Below, piece by piece: positions 9,784 to 20,457 of a stretch of DNA of 64,000 bases. The stretch comes from Takakia lepidozioides (lineage: Eukaryota; Streptophyta; Takakiopsida; Takakiales; Takakiaceae): NCBI GenBank assembly GCA_030704615.1, contig CM060731.1:7316001-7380000 (forward strand), given 5' to 3'. The position numbers and the translations under genes are program-made. Every line of letters begins with the position of its first letter. Position 1 is the first letter of the stretch. The notes under the pieces are model-generated. The model worked only from the letters and a program-made list of their open reading frames with translations. It did no database searches and had not been told where the DNA came from.

Positions 9784-11229
9784 GTGAGCACAGGTCCCAC
9801 CTTCGTGTGCGGTGTGCAGAAAACATATGCGGCTGACATTGTCATTCTCGACATCTCGGATGGCCAGGCTGTGCCAGAAGTTCTTCCAAAGGGCAAAACG
9901 CCAGGCTGGAACAAATTCGAGGACAACTACTGGAGTTGGGTGTTCGGGTTCTGTAATAATTTCCTCTCTGATGTAGGGACACTTCTGCTTTTTCAGTCAT
10001 GTGACAAAGATAGTCGTCGGGCATTGGCATCATACCTGAAGTCTTCAGGGTTTGAAGTTTTGCGCACATCGAATTGTGTGAACAGCCTCTACCTTGTGAA
10101 AGGGGGTTTCCCTGGTCAACTGGTATGTCGTCTCCCTTCTGCTTGTGCTTTCATTATGAGTTTCAATGTTATCTGCAGCTCCACTCTAGAAGAATCTGTC
10201 ATGATCGACACCGATCATCACCGATTCGTGATAAAACTGATTGTTTTGTGCCTGAGTTATGAATAGCCGATGTATACACTTCCACTATAGATTGTGTTTA
10301 CCACACTAACCTGCTATCTTTGGCAGACGAGGATGTTCGAGGCGATCTACCTGCGGAGGATTCGCACCTCAAAGACACCATCCTCCATCCGCAGCTTTGA
10401 GATTTCTGACTAGGGTTGTTTCGTCAACCCCCCCTATGAGCCGCATGTCGATGACATTTTGTACAACTTCATGCAGTCCAGTCAGACTCTGAAGAGACCA
10501 GATGGCACTCCCTGGAGAGGTGCAAAGGAAAAATCCCCAGCGTTCATGCAAATACTGCTGGAGTCATGCAGCCACCACTCTGCACGGGTGGTCAATCTTT
10601 CTGTATCCACAGGTTCGTTCTCTCCCTTCCGAATTGATTTTCTTTCACCAGTTCCATCTGCTTAAATCCCCCCCACCAAACTGTTCATGTCCTCCTGTCT
10701 GGTGCAGGAGCAACTTACCATGCATGCAAGGCAGGCGGAAGAAGCCTTTTTGGCATGGAGGGTGATTCTGACCTCTACAACACAGTGCTCCTCCCCCTTT
10801 TGTCTGGCTCCACTTCAGGCACACAGACTGATCGGATTCAAATTCAAAATGATGACGATCCCGAAGATAAGCAGGTCGACAACGACTTTTCATGTGAGTA
10901 AATGCTAAACCCACTTTGGGAGTCATACTCAATTTCTCAATAACATCAAAGTTACAGTAATAACTTTTTTCAGGCTGTCTTTCAGGAAAGTCAGCGGTGG
11001 ATCTTCAGGAGATACAGTCATTTGTGGCGAGTCTGTTTTCGACATCCCCCTTTCCAATTTTCTGCTTCCTGATTATGCCGAAGCAATGGCACTTCACGCG
11101 GCCGAGTCCCTATCCCCTGAATTTTTACTGCCCGGCCGTAGGTGTAGCCAGCGTAGATCCGGAGTTCTTAAATACTTAGACTTAGATGCAGAGGAAGTGG
11201 GGATACATTGTACTGACTATGAGTCAGAC
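9784..11229 (+). other. methyltransferase-like domain of the fusion gene
   Basis: The order resembles beta-class (permuted) N4-cytosine/N6-adenine DNA methyltransferases. First comes ADIVILDISDGQ (9834 on), where a DPPY-type catalytic motif IV would sit, then WSWVFGFCNNFL and GTLLLFQSCDKDSRRALASYL. Near the end is an AdoMet-binding motif I-like segment (VVNLSVSTG, then ATYHACKAGGRSLFGMEGD, 10594-10766) spanning an intron. The canonical motif IV is missing; an NPPY lies at 10426-10437, downstream of the TAG at 10411. The C-terminus DYESD ends at 11229 if a one-base shift near 10975 is allowed. In this copy catalysis is unlikely. Target base and function are unknown. Confidence 0.5.
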
Positions 11230-12018
11230 TGAACTATGTTTTTTTAATATTCTGTTTCATCCTCTTTGGAAAACATTGAATCCCCTTCCTCCACCGTAGT
11301 TGTTCCTTTGGAAAGAAAATAAATCAAAAACTCAACTACCATTTAAATTGCAATATGTATGAATCCATCTCACAAACCTCCCTCACTCTTGTCATATCCA
11401 TTGTGCTTTTCATCTACAGTGTATTCATGCGTGCTCCATTCATGAATGTTTTCCTTTGTTCAACATCCATTGTACATTCATCCTCTGTACTCTTTAATCC
11501 ACCCCACAAACCTTCCACACTCATGTCATATACGTTGTGCATTCGTCTAAAGTTTTAGTCATGCATCTTCCTGTCATGAATGTTTTTCATTGCTCAACAT
11601 CCATTATACATTCATCCATTTGACTCTTATCCATCCCTCATTCATCCATCTACATTCATTTTTCACACTCATCCATCTGTTTATCATCCAACTATACATT
11701 CATCCATCCTTTATTCATCTGTTGCTTTCAGGTGGGAATGACCACTGCCTTTTATTATGTCGTCCAGCTTGTTTCCGCGGTAAAGGGTGCCAATCCGCGG
11801 GAATACACTCCACTTCTTCCTGGGCGCGTGGTGACGCGGTCTTCAAGTGTGATGACGTGGAGTGAGCCCCGTGATGTGGCATTGGCGCAAGGTGACGTGG
11901 CGTGAGCGCACTTGCGCGCTCACGTGACCAGGCTCACGCCGAGGCATCCCTGGATTCACACGTTGCAGCCCTCTGGTAAGATAACCATATTCCGCTTTGC
12001 TCCCTCCTGGCCATCGAA
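11230..12018. repeat. low-complexity ATTCATCC-rich tract and spacer
   Basis: About 11350-11725 is built of degenerate CATTCATCCATC/ACATCCATTGTACATTCATCC units, with a roughly 110-120-bp higher-order echo (TCATATCCATTGTGC... and TCATATACGTTGTGC...). The remainder up to 12018 is GC-richer (GTGACGTGG-CGTGAGC repeats near 11830-11945) and has no gene that I recognise. Confidence 0.6.
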
Positions 12019-12990
12019 TTGCCGAGAATTGGCGGGCCTCACCAGCGTTGTTACATGAACTTCACCATCTTAAGCTGGAACATTAGAGATATAGGATCTG
12101 ATCACTCGGCTCCGAAAAGAGCCAGGATCAGAAACTGGGCCTCCAATCTTCTTAACCATTCCTCCATCATTTTTTTCCAAGAGCATAAGCTTGACCCTGT
12201 AAAAATTACTTCTCTAGGGAGCTCTATCTGGCCCTCTAATCAGATTATTGGAACCCCACGGTTGCTGACTCAAGAGGGGGAACTGCGATTTTCGTCTCTC
12301 CTCCCTTGAGCCAAAGCATACTGTCTAACGACATTTTCTAACGACATTTGGGTCCAAGGTCGTGTTGATCAATCCATCACCATGGACCTGGGCCCGTCTA
12401 CTGGGAAGGTTGGGTTGCTCAATATCTATGCCCCAAATAACGAATTAGAGCGTGTTGATCTTTGGTCCTTGTTGAGGCTCAAAACTATGCAGATGACTGA
12501 TATTTAGCACTGGGTTGTTGGAGGTGACTTTAATATGGTCGAGACAGTTGAAGATAGAGCATGTCCTAATGATCATAGCCTTTCACCCATTGAAAGAGAC
12601 TCCTGGGATTCCTTTTGCATGGCCATTGGTCTATTGGACGCCTCCCCCCCATTGCGGGATGAGCTCAAATACACCTGGTCCAACAACAACATGCAGTCTC
12701 CCAACCTTGCGCTTGCTCGTCTTGCAGATAGATTCTACTGCTCAGCCTACTTGCTGAATTGGTCAGTTGCATCTCCTATTGTTCCTATCGCCCCTGGCTT
12801 TGATCAATCTATTGTCCAGATATCCCTTCACACTCCAGGGTCTAGAGTGAGAGGTAGGAGCTTCTTTAAGCTCAACCCCTCTCTTCTCTCTGACCCAGAG
12901 GTGGTGACCACTTTTCAAAGGGCATGGTCCTCTTCTCCTCTCCCACTCTCCTCTTTCTCTCCAAACTCCAATCCTCACCAAGGTCATAGA
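12019..12990 (+). pseudogene. LINE apurinic-like endonuclease domain
   Basis: The N-terminus TILSWNIRDIGSDH and IIFFQEHKLD match the L1-type endonuclease start of plant LINE ORF2; GGDFNMVE near 12522-12545 is the GDFN catalytic block; YTWSNNN and LARLADRFYC correspond to the TWSN and LDRFL segments. Frameshifts lie near 12305 and 12510. The methionine before NFTILSW (12055) is the likely ORF2 start. The similarity ends at about 12990, at the inversion junction. Confidence 0.75.
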
Positions 12991-12999
12991 GGAGCTCCA

Positions 13000-14490
13000 A
13001 TGGGCCACAGTTCTCCTTAGCTTAGTCACCACAACCTGCATTCTACGTTGTTGGCAGAGGTTTATACCAATTTGATGGCCTAGAAGCTGCATGTGAGACT
13101 CTCCCTCTTGAAGCCAATTGAGGCCAATGTCATGTCCCCAAGGATCGCAATGCGAAGAGGGTGCCTGATTTTGCAACAAGGAGAGAAGGCCAATGGATTT
13201 TCTCCAATTGATTTTCAGACCACACCCTAAGCAAAAAATAAGCCTGTAGAGCTCGGTCGATATTCTCTCGGGTGGAGTTGTCGAGCAAAAGAGTAGTGTC
13301 ATCAACATACATGGATAGTTTGACCATTTCCGGCACAAAGGTTGGCAGTTAAAGGCCCATGATGTCTTGTCTAGCTTGAAACAAATGCCCGAGCGAGTCT
13401 GCAGCAATGAGAAAGAGGAAGGGTGCAAGTGGGCACCCTTGCCTGACTGATCTAGAAATAGGGAAAGACTTGGAGATAACTCCATTAACCAGCACCTTAC
13501 TAGAAGCAGACTCCAGCCAAGACCGACTTATCTAGAAAGCAGCCAGAAGGAAGGCCCAATCTATAGAGTCAAATGCTTTCTCGAAATCTAACACGAGGAG
13601 GGCGAGGGGCTGGTTATTCAAAGAAGCTCTGTGAAGTGCTTCATGCACCAGCAAAATGTTATCAAGAATCGCGATCTTTGAGGAAACCAGTCTGGTCCTT
13701 TCTTATAATCCTAGGCAGCAAGGGTTGCAACCTTAAAGCCAATGCCTTGACTATAATTTTATAAGTAGACTTGAGCAAGGTGATGGGGCGGTAAATAGCC
13801 ACATTGTCTCTCTCTCCTTTTTGTAGATGAGGGTTATGAGGCCTTCAGACATCTGAGAAGGCATCAGCTGCTTCTGAAAGATATTATTGGCCATCTGAAG
13901 AAACTCCCCCCCAATGGTTGGCCAAAGAACCTTGAAGAATTCAATCGGCAGGCCATCAAGGCCCAGACCTTTTTTAGAAGCCATAGCCAGCACTGCCTTG
14001 CCCAACTCTTCTTCAGAAAAGGGGCGACCATCTTGGTCTTATCCTCAACAAATAGCAAACATGGGATTTTGTGCAGCAAAGTACTTCTCGCTTCTTCCAT
14101 AAGAGGTGTTTGGGGTCTCTTTTCAAAGAGCTTCATGAAGAAATCAGCAGCAATGCTAGACATCTTTTTGGGGACGGAGGAGGGCATACCCAAAATATCA
14201 CGCAAAGAAAGAATCAAGGTGGAGGCCCTACATTGAGCAGCCTTAGCAAAAAAAATATTTAGACATTTTCTCCCCCTTGAGAGACCAATTCACCCTAGCC
14301 TTGATTTTAATGAATTGTTATCTAGCATGGAGTAGCAGCGACAGGTTTTTCTTGACAGTTTTATAGGTTTGAAGGTTTGAGCATCATCCCTGCCGCTCTG
14401 TATTTGGAACTGGCAGACGTGGAGGCACTTTGTAAGTGCATTTTCTTTACGGTACGCCTCATCTGCCTTTTTCCTTGAGAGCTCCATGCA
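13000..14490 (-). pseudogene. LINE reverse transcriptase, inverted segment
   Basis: Read on the minus strand from 14490: a linker (KADEAYRKENALTKCLH), then ADFFMKLFEK, SKKGLGLDGLPIEFFKVLW and FLQMANNIFQ with LITLIYKKER (RT blocks 0-2). Then comes VKLSMYVDDTTLLLDN with the catalytic YVDD near 13290-13310, and a YLGH-like LLGHQIGI followed by KLRRTVAHWSS. The frame changes several times (near 13030-13490, 13800, 13990). The last codons (AHWSS) run into the junction near 12990, where the plus-strand endonuclease begins. Confidence 0.75.
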
Positions 14491-14494
14491 GATG

Positions 14495-15062
14495 TTCCTC
14501 AGAACTTAATGTGTGGGTACTGGGGACTTTGCCAACCAAGTGCTTCTTGCTTCAACATGGATTACTGCTGCAGTCTGGGACCCATGAGTTTACCTCTATG
14601 GTGAAGGAAATAAAGGCTCTGGTTCGGAATTTCATATAGCAAGCGCCAGTAAGAAGGGCCCTCATCTCTTGGGAATAGTTATGCCAACCCAAATCCAAAG
14701 GAGGGCTCGAGATCATTGATGCGGCAACACATATAAAAGCACTTTTGGCCAAATGGATACCCCGAGCCCTGACTCATCGCCATAGCCCCTGGAGCAAACT
14801 TATTCAACCTTATCTGATGGGAGCAATGTCCTCTTCCTCTACGTTATGGGCCCAATCTTTGTGCTGGATTGTCTACATCTATTTCCAGATCTACAACACA
14901 GCGTGGGAGGAAGCTCTTCACTGATTTTCAGCAGTCCTGGGGTAAAGATGACGTTCTCGGAACCTGCCTTCCCAACGAGCGATTTTGTTGGCAAGTCTCC
15001 ACTCCAGCCACATGGGATGTCGCCTGGTGACAGAGATGAAGGAGACTTCAATTGGAGGCACA
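14495..15062 (+). pseudogene. LINE post-RT C-terminal region
   Basis: ANQVLLASTWITAAVW is the usual segment just after RT in plant L1 elements. It is followed by EIKALVRNFI, then PKSKGGLEIID, ALLAKWIPRAL and SPWSKLI, the typical W-P-K-GGL-I-D / N-ALL-KW pattern. Reading frames change at about 14585 and 14640. It continues the protein that ends at AHWSS in the inverted block. Confidence 0.7.
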
Positions 15063-15089
15063 AGAGGGCTCATGTCACAAGTTCAGAAT

Positions 15090-16232
15090 CAATTGCGCTT
15101 TTCCGCGACGTTTTTTTGCGACGCCCCGGCGTCGCGATCCCCCGCTGCGACACCATTACGACGCCCAGCCGTCGTAAGGTGGTATGAAGGGGGAAAGAGG
15201 GCCCTCGCTGCGACGGATTTTTTTTCTTGCGACGCCCTAACGTCGGAAATCCAAAGCAAAATAAATAAAAATAAAAATAAAAATTAGATGTTGCGACGCC
15301 TCGGCGTCACTAAGGGCGCCCCAGGGCGCGCAACAGCATCACCACAATGAGAGTTTTTTTTTTTTTTTTTTTTGGTTTTGCGGCCCTCAACTTCACAAAA
15401 GCGTCGTTGGGGGCGCCCCGCGCTGCGACGCCCAACGTTGCGACGTCAGGGGGTCGCCACAGGGGGTCGCAATGGTGTTGTGGTCAGCTTAGGTTCACAC
15501 AAGGACGTCGCTTGGGGTGCCTGACGGTGGAGGGGGTACAACAACAGCGACGGGGGCTGGGGCTGGGGCTGGGCACTAAGGCTGTGGAGGTTGCAACTCC
15601 CCGGCGTCACAATAGAGACCCCCTTAGAAGGAACTTGAAGGAACTTGAAGGAAATCTTTATATATATATAGATATATATATATAGATATATATATATAGA
15701 TATATATATATAGATATATATATATAGATTATTTTTGTAATACATAGATGTAGCGTAAGTGTGTTGGTTAGTTTGTAGTGTCTTAGAAATGTTATAACGT
15801 GGAGGTCTTAGGTTCAAGTATGCGTTGCATGATATATGTAGAACAATGAACATATTGCCATTAGACAGAACCGGAGTCAATGGTCAACAAGTTTTTGAAA
15901 TTCAAAATTCAAATTCAAATTTTCCCGCCTAAATTGTACCCCCTTAAATTGTGACGTCTGGGCGTCGCACTTTGCGACCCCCGGACGGTGTTAATTTTGC
16001 ATTGCAGAGTAGTTTTTTTTTTTTTTTTTTTTTTTTTCCCGACGCCCGGGCGTCGCAAATTGCGGTTTCGCATATTTGCGGTCCCCATTGGTCGCAAAAT
16101 TGTGACGTTTTTTTGGCCCGGACGTCGCAAATTTGGTTTTTTTTCCCGCCCGAAAAGGGCTGTTTTACGACGCTGCGACGTGGCTGCGGTGTCGAAACCC
16201 CCCCCCCCCCCCCCCTCTTTTTTCCTGTAGTG
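15090..16232. mobile_element. CACTA-like non-autonomous DNA transposon, nested
   Basis: The right end (16216-16232) reads, in reverse complement, CACTACAGGAAAAAAGA, matching the CACTAC-AGAAAA type of plant CACTA termini. The interior is full of palindromic GCGACGCC/GGCGTCGC motifs (a perfect palindrome at 15118-15135, another at 16041-16054, and others near 15164, 15290, 15427, 15600, 15955), as in CACTA subterminal repeats. It has poly(T) runs (15354-15374, 16012-16037) and a poly(C) run (16198-16215). No transposase. I could not find a matching left terminus, so it may be truncated. Confidence 0.5.
15655..15729. repeat. TATATAGATA microsatellite
   Basis: About seven units of TATATATAGA/TATATATATAGA in the middle of the CACTA-like insert. 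Confidence 0.9.
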
Positions 16233-16762
16233 TTTAGATGGCTTCCTTTTGCTGGTCTCGCCTTCTCTTATGATTCCATATGCTCTTATCGCTGGCAGAC
16301 CTTGTTATTGGATCAGCTCTTGGAGCTCTACCCCTCTTTTGCTTCCCTGTAGGAGATGAGGCCTTTGGTTTCTTTCATTTTGGCTCTGCAGCTTAGGCCA
16401 GCTAGTTATGGGACATCTGCTCTCTTTCACTTCAGGGCTTTAGCTTACGACCAATGTGTTTAAGGACTCGTTTCTCCTTCAGTCTTATCTGCATCTTAGA
16501 TTCTCTCTGTTTTCTAGTTGCTTACCAGCAATTTCCCTACGGCTTCTTCCTTGTTTCATCTCTCTCTTCTTGGCAATCTTATCTCTCTTTCTGCTTTTGT
16601 TTGTTCTTTCTAGTACGCTATGGCTTCGGGGAAGCTTCCCCTCAGTTAGCCTTACGGCCTCCCTGGTGGTTATTTTTTTCACCTTATGTGAACCGTTATT
16701 AATTTTTAATTTGATTAGAAGGGCCTTTGTTCCCTTTCCTTAAAATTAAAAAAAAAAAAAAA
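16233..16762 (+). repeat. LINE 3' region with hairpin and poly(A)
   Basis: A pyrimidine-rich 3' region that ends with GGTGG-TTATTTTTTT-CACC (16665-16683), a short AT-rich stretch and A-tract (16743-16761). The same hairpin arrangement occurs at 19764-19782 and 56267-56289, each at a LINE tail. Confidence 0.65.
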
Positions 16763-16794
16763 CTTGACAATGGATGAAATAACATTTTGTCTCA

Positions 16795-17110
16795 TCCCTA
16801 AACCTGGCCGCAAGGCGAAGTGGCTCTTAGTTTAGTTACGTCGGCTTTGGCCAAAGTCTTCTCTCATTCCAATTGCCAAAACACGATCTAGTGGCACAAG
16901 GTCGTCGTATAAGTGATCAAGGGTTCAAAGCCGCATAGGTGTATATTGGATGTGGCTAGATTCCAATATATATATATACGCCTCCCGAAGGGAGCGTAAA
17001 TTATGGTGTCTCCTCACCACAAGGGCTACTACCTTCCAGCTAGCTTCCAACATATGGCCTAGTAGTTAGGGCACAATGTCATCATAAAAGCAATTGTGCG
17101 TTTAAAGCCA
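16795..17110. repeat. cluster of tRNA-derived SINE fragments
   Basis: 16800-16870 is a SINE tail (CCGCAAGGCGAAGTGGCTCTTAG type). 16885-16930 has a tRNA-like B box (GGGTTCAAAGCC). 16975-17045 is the SINE body in reverse orientation (CGCCTCCCGAAGGGAGCGTAA, then ATGGTGTCTCCTCACC and GGGCTACTACCTTCCAGCT). 17048-17110 is another tRNA-like head (TGGCCTAGTAGTTAGGGCAC, B box GCGTTTAAAGCC). Confidence 0.6.
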
Positions 17111-17484
17111 CGAAGGGTTGGGTAGTGTGCGAGGACGGGACCAGAGAGGAATAATATAATCTCGAGCAATTCTAAAAATATTCTAGAGTGAAACAAAAAT
17201 ATGCTCAAGTGACAAAATTGCGAAACTATTTACAAATTAGTTCTAAGAAGATGCTACAACAAAACAAAATATGCTCACATGAAAAACTTTGCACTCGCAT
17301 GAGCATAGTGAGCTTCTTTCAAGAAATTGTCTTTGCGACTTTCGTTTTTTCTTTTCATTCGTTTTTGGCCATTGAAACTTACCAAACTCAAATGTATCAT
17401 TGTTTTAAGAGAGTTGTTTCCTAGAGTCTAGCTAGGGCTAAAGCTCACGAGTTGCGAGCTCTCGACATAGGGAACAGAGACAAC

Positions 17485-17665
17485 CAGCATGTAGCTTAGT
17501 GGTAATGGTTACATACCACGTTAGATGTGGTTGTGGGTTCAAACCACGGTCTGGTGTGTCATGAAGGTGTCCACCTTTCAGCTGGAAGGCAGTAGCCCTT
17601 CGGGGTGAAGAGACACCATAAGTTACGCTTCCATCGGGAGGCGTCATACTTCTTTTTAAGGATTT
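17485..17665 (+). repeat. tRNA-derived SINE, nearly complete
   Basis: A-box-like GTAGCTTAGTGGTAATGG at 17491 and B box GTGGGTTCAAACCACG near 17531, about the spacing of a polymerase III internal promoter. The non-tRNA body follows: GTCCACCTTTCAGCTGGAAG, GGCAGTAGCCCTTCGGGGTG, AAGAGACACCATAAG, and GGGAGGCGTCATA. It is the clearest copy of the family in the window. Confidence 0.8.
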
Positions 17666-17934
17666 GAGGGAGAATGTCAATGAAGGAAGCTCGATTCGAC
17701 ATTTGCGATGAAGAATAAAACCCTACTTCTTTCAGCATACAGAAGGAGGGCAGCCTGGACCAGTTGCTATGGGAGAAGAAGCATCGTGGGAATAAGCATT
17801 GACTTGGCAAACAAAGGCAAATTGTTAGTCGAAATCAAGATCTAAAAATAAAATAAATATTCGACAGTTGAGTGTCGAACTTGCCAAGGTACTACGGTAT
17901 ACTTAGGAACTTCGAGTATTCACGTGTTGCCCCC

Positions 17935-18000
17935 GGTTATAGATGTCAGAAATGGAGGGCGCTCGTCCATCGGGATGTACAGACACCATAATTAAGCTTG
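17935..18000 (+). repeat. SINE body fragment
   Basis: Contains GGAGGGCGCTCGTCCATCGGG and ACAGACACCATAATTAAGCTT, a diverged piece of the SINE body seen at 17570-17650. Confidence 0.4.
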
Positions 18001-18174
18001 CTTATATAGATGTCAAATTTTTCCTCATTTTGTCTCACTCTACATCACTAGTGTCAAGTATGTTCGTTGAAACCATATTACACCATCACCTATTGTCAAG
18101 GTGTCCTGACACATTGTTGACCCCCAAAGTGTCCTATCACAAAAATGTGTGGACAATGTAAACTTATTTCATAG

Positions 18175-18440
18175 AGCCCATCCCCCACAAGGGACACTAG
18201 CCGCAAGGTGAAGTGGCTCTTAGTTATGTTGGCTTTGGTTGGAGTCTTCTCTCTAACGTTTATTAGCTTATTTGATATTGGATGAAATGATGTATTGGCT
18301 CACATCGTCGTAAATATGCAAAACTGTGAAACCATTTCCTTTTAGAATATGTATGTCCAAAGGGGCAGTACCCGCAAGGAGAAAGAGGGTCTTATTTATG
18401 CTAGCTCCGGCTGGTGTCATATATATATATATATGTATAT
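18175..18440 (+). repeat. two SINE tail copies
   Basis: 18175-18250 (GAGCCCATCCCCCACAAGGG, then CCGCAAGGTGAAGTGGCTC) and 18358-18434 (AAAGGGGCAGTACCCGCAAG, then GGCTGGTGTCATATATATAT). The second ends in an (AT)n tail. Both resemble the body at 17595-17650, a subfamily with GGCTCTTATT in place of GACACCATAA. Confidence 0.6.
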
Positions 18441-18703
18441 GCATGTCCATCGTTAATCCATTTGAATCGACAAGCAACTTGACTCTCTCCATTTGATACA
18501 AGTAAACACGTTGTTCGAGCATTCCACCATAATCACAATTTTTTTGTAAAAACTATTGTTGACGCTCCATCCCCGTGATAGAAGACCACAGCCGAAGCTC
18601 ATAAAAATTTCTTACCATACTTATCTTCGGTGAGTGGACTATTTATCCTATACCTCACCATCCATATATAGCCCATATATGATAGCACTTATGGCCCTCT
18701 TTC

Positions 18704-18729
18704 CATATATATATATATATATATATATA
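18704..18729. repeat. (AT)n microsatellite
   Basis: An uninterrupted AT dinucleotide run of about 13 units in an AT-rich gene-free stretch (18440-19260) in which I see no coding signal. Confidence 0.9.
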
Positions 18730-19261
18730 ATTCACGTATTGTCACGATCGATCGTACCCAAAACAAACATTTTTTTGAAACTGGAAAAATATTCTCTTTT
18801 AATCCTCGTCGTACGTCCATTTTGGAAGTACATCGAATATTACACCTTTGGAAGTACCTTGAATACTTCAAAGGTGATGACAACAATTTAGCGAGAGTCC
18901 ATTTCAGCATTTGTACCCAAAGTTGGGTAACTCATCATGCTATATTATTTAACCATCCAGTGAAACACGACATTGTCCTTTAGTAGAAGAGTAAACTTCA
19001 AACCTGACCTTCATCATGTGAAGGGGTCCGCCCGTCAAATTTAACGCCTTTTTTGATTCCCTTTCACCAGGCATATAAATATTAAAAAGAATTATTACTG
19101 TTATTACCTAATCGATAATAATGAGGTGTATGAGATGCCGATTAGTATGAGACTACCAATTAGTATTATTATCTAGTCGGTAGCCCCCGTGGATGGTCGG
19201 TGAGCTCACTTTGGATGGAGTACGGTGTGCCACCCCATTATTCCGGTTCAAAAATTTGGTG

Positions 19262-19405
19262 TCTTTTGTACTATGCCTCCGCGCTAGAGCAGGTGCGCCT
19301 TGCATATGCATAACCTGAGTGATCTAGGATTCAAAGTGTCCACCTTCCAATGGAAGGCAGTAATCACAAGTAAGTTCTTAAGGATGAAGAGACACCATAA
19401 TTTTT
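19262..19405 (+). repeat. SINE copy
   Basis: A degenerate tRNA-like head (CGCGCTAGAGCAGGTGCGCC, B box GGATTCAAAG). The body carries GTGTCCACCTTCCAATGGAA, GGCAGTAATCACAAG and GAAGAGACACCATAA. Confidence 0.65.
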
Positions 19406-19726
19406 TCTTTAAATTATTTTATTATGCCTCCATGGCTCAAAAGAAAAAAATCAACATACATATCAAAATTCAATTGTATCTATACTTACAGCTGAGACTG
19501 TAGCTAGCAAAATGTAGGGAACTTGTGACTCTCATATATCATGAATTCATCGAGTGTTGATGGTCCCAATAGATGAGAAAAACCCTTCATGGATAGATCT
19601 CATCTCACTTCTATTGAAGAGTTGAGATTTTCTTACTTTGTTTTGATTATATAACTCTCCTTAGTAATGCATTGAATGTGGTCCAACCGGACGGAGGAAA
19701 TCATTGATTCATAACTAGATGTCACG

Positions 19727-19857
19727 GTGTGGTTTCCCCATCGTAAGCCTTCACGGCCTGTTCGGTGGTTATTTTTTCCACCTGATCCTATTCTTCTATG
19801 TACTTCTCGGACTTTGAGGCTACTGACCCTCTTTTCCAAAAAAAAAAAAAAAAACAA
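19727..19857 (+). repeat. LINE 3' tail (5'-truncated insertion)
   Basis: GTAAGCCTTCACGGCCTGTT, then the hairpin GGTGG-TTATTTTTT-CCACC (19764-19782) and an A-tract (19839-19855). It matches the tail of the LINE ending at 16762. Confidence 0.6.
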
Positions 19858-20457
19858 TAGTACAACATTGTCAAAAAAAACTTGGCGGCCATGTAAAACA
19901 AAAATCAGGTTTGAGCAGTTTTTATTGTTTTTACTTTTATTTTTTGGTAAAAGGGGACAGAGGCCTAAAAAATGAATCAAGAATTACAAAGAAAAAAATC
20001 CCTTTTCTGTAGCTCAATTGGAATATAGTGAGAGAGAGAGAGAGAGAGAGGGAGAGATTCAACCAAAATTGGAAAGCTGGAGGTTCGGAATCTGTGCAAT
20101 AGACTCGGGAATGGAATGTTTCGTTACCGAATCTACATGGCTTGAAAAGATTCAAGGAACCACGAGTTTAAGGTTGACAATCGAGGAAGTCGATCCCAAT
20201 CAGTCAATTTTGTTGTTGTTATATCACGAATCTACAATATAATTTGCGGATCCGCAAGAATCTGGCAGAGAAAATTTCCTGTTGAAAGTTGACAGATTCC
20301 ACGTTTTTTCCCCAGAAATACGATAGAATATCACATTCCCGGGTGCATGGGCAGAATTTGGTCGTGGGCAGGAACTCTCTGACACGAAAGTACAAGGACA
20401 CTAGTCAAATGTACGCAACCACCAATTGTATGGGATTCTCCTGCACGCGAGGTCCTT

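Larger units (their letters stand above)
5181..11229 (+). pseudogene. ParB-like / DNA methyltransferase-like fusion gene, damaged
   Basis: A multi-exon gene with an N-terminal acidic/basic low-complexity tail (5181-5500), a ParB/sulfiredoxin-like domain (about 6333-6923), a middle region (7026-8043, 9040-9670) and a permuted methyltransferase-like domain (9784-11229). Well supported splice sites give exons ending or starting at 6923, 7202/7297, 7731/7817, 8043, 9670/9784, 10122/10327, 10612/10708 and 10893/10974. The frame is broken by shifts near 6740, 7030 and 7440 and by stops at 7612 (TAG), 9452 (TAA) and 10411 (TAG). It is therefore a relic, unless the assembly is faulty. Exon-intron structure and intact splice sites argue against a recent bacterial contaminant or retrocopy. 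No transposase lies beside it. Confidence 0.6.
12019..16762 (+). mobile_element. L1-like LINE, internally inverted and nested, inactive
   Basis: Element order on the plus strand: endonuclease (+, to about 12990), then RT plus its N-terminal linker on the minus strand (about 13030-14490), then the post-RT C-terminal region (+, about 14500-15060), a CACTA-like DNA insert (about 15090-16232), and the LINE 3' region ending in a hairpin and poly(A) (16743-16761). Flipping 12990-14490 restores the normal EN-linker-RT-C-terminal order, so one element underwent an internal inversion. Frames are broken in many places. Confidence 0.75.

Noticed and set aside
5181-11229. Bacterial contamination as the source of the methyltransferase-like sequence
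   Set aside because: Clear GT-AG introns split the domain, including one inside motif I, and plant repeats flank it.
11590-11865. Frame rich in His/Ile/Pro
   Set aside because: It is a translation of the ATTCATCC low-complexity tract.
12763-13485. A 240-codon minus-strand frame
   Set aside because: The part below about 12990 is antisense to the LINE endonuclease; only the upper part (13030-13485) is real RT. It is not one gene.
15347-15880. Frames on both strands across 15347-15880
   Set aside because: They come from palindromic GCGACGCC motifs and the TATATAGATA microsatellite.
17491-17560. A possible tRNA gene
   Set aside because: It has A- and B-box-like sequences but no complete cloverleaf; the same head and body recur in other copies, so it is a SINE.
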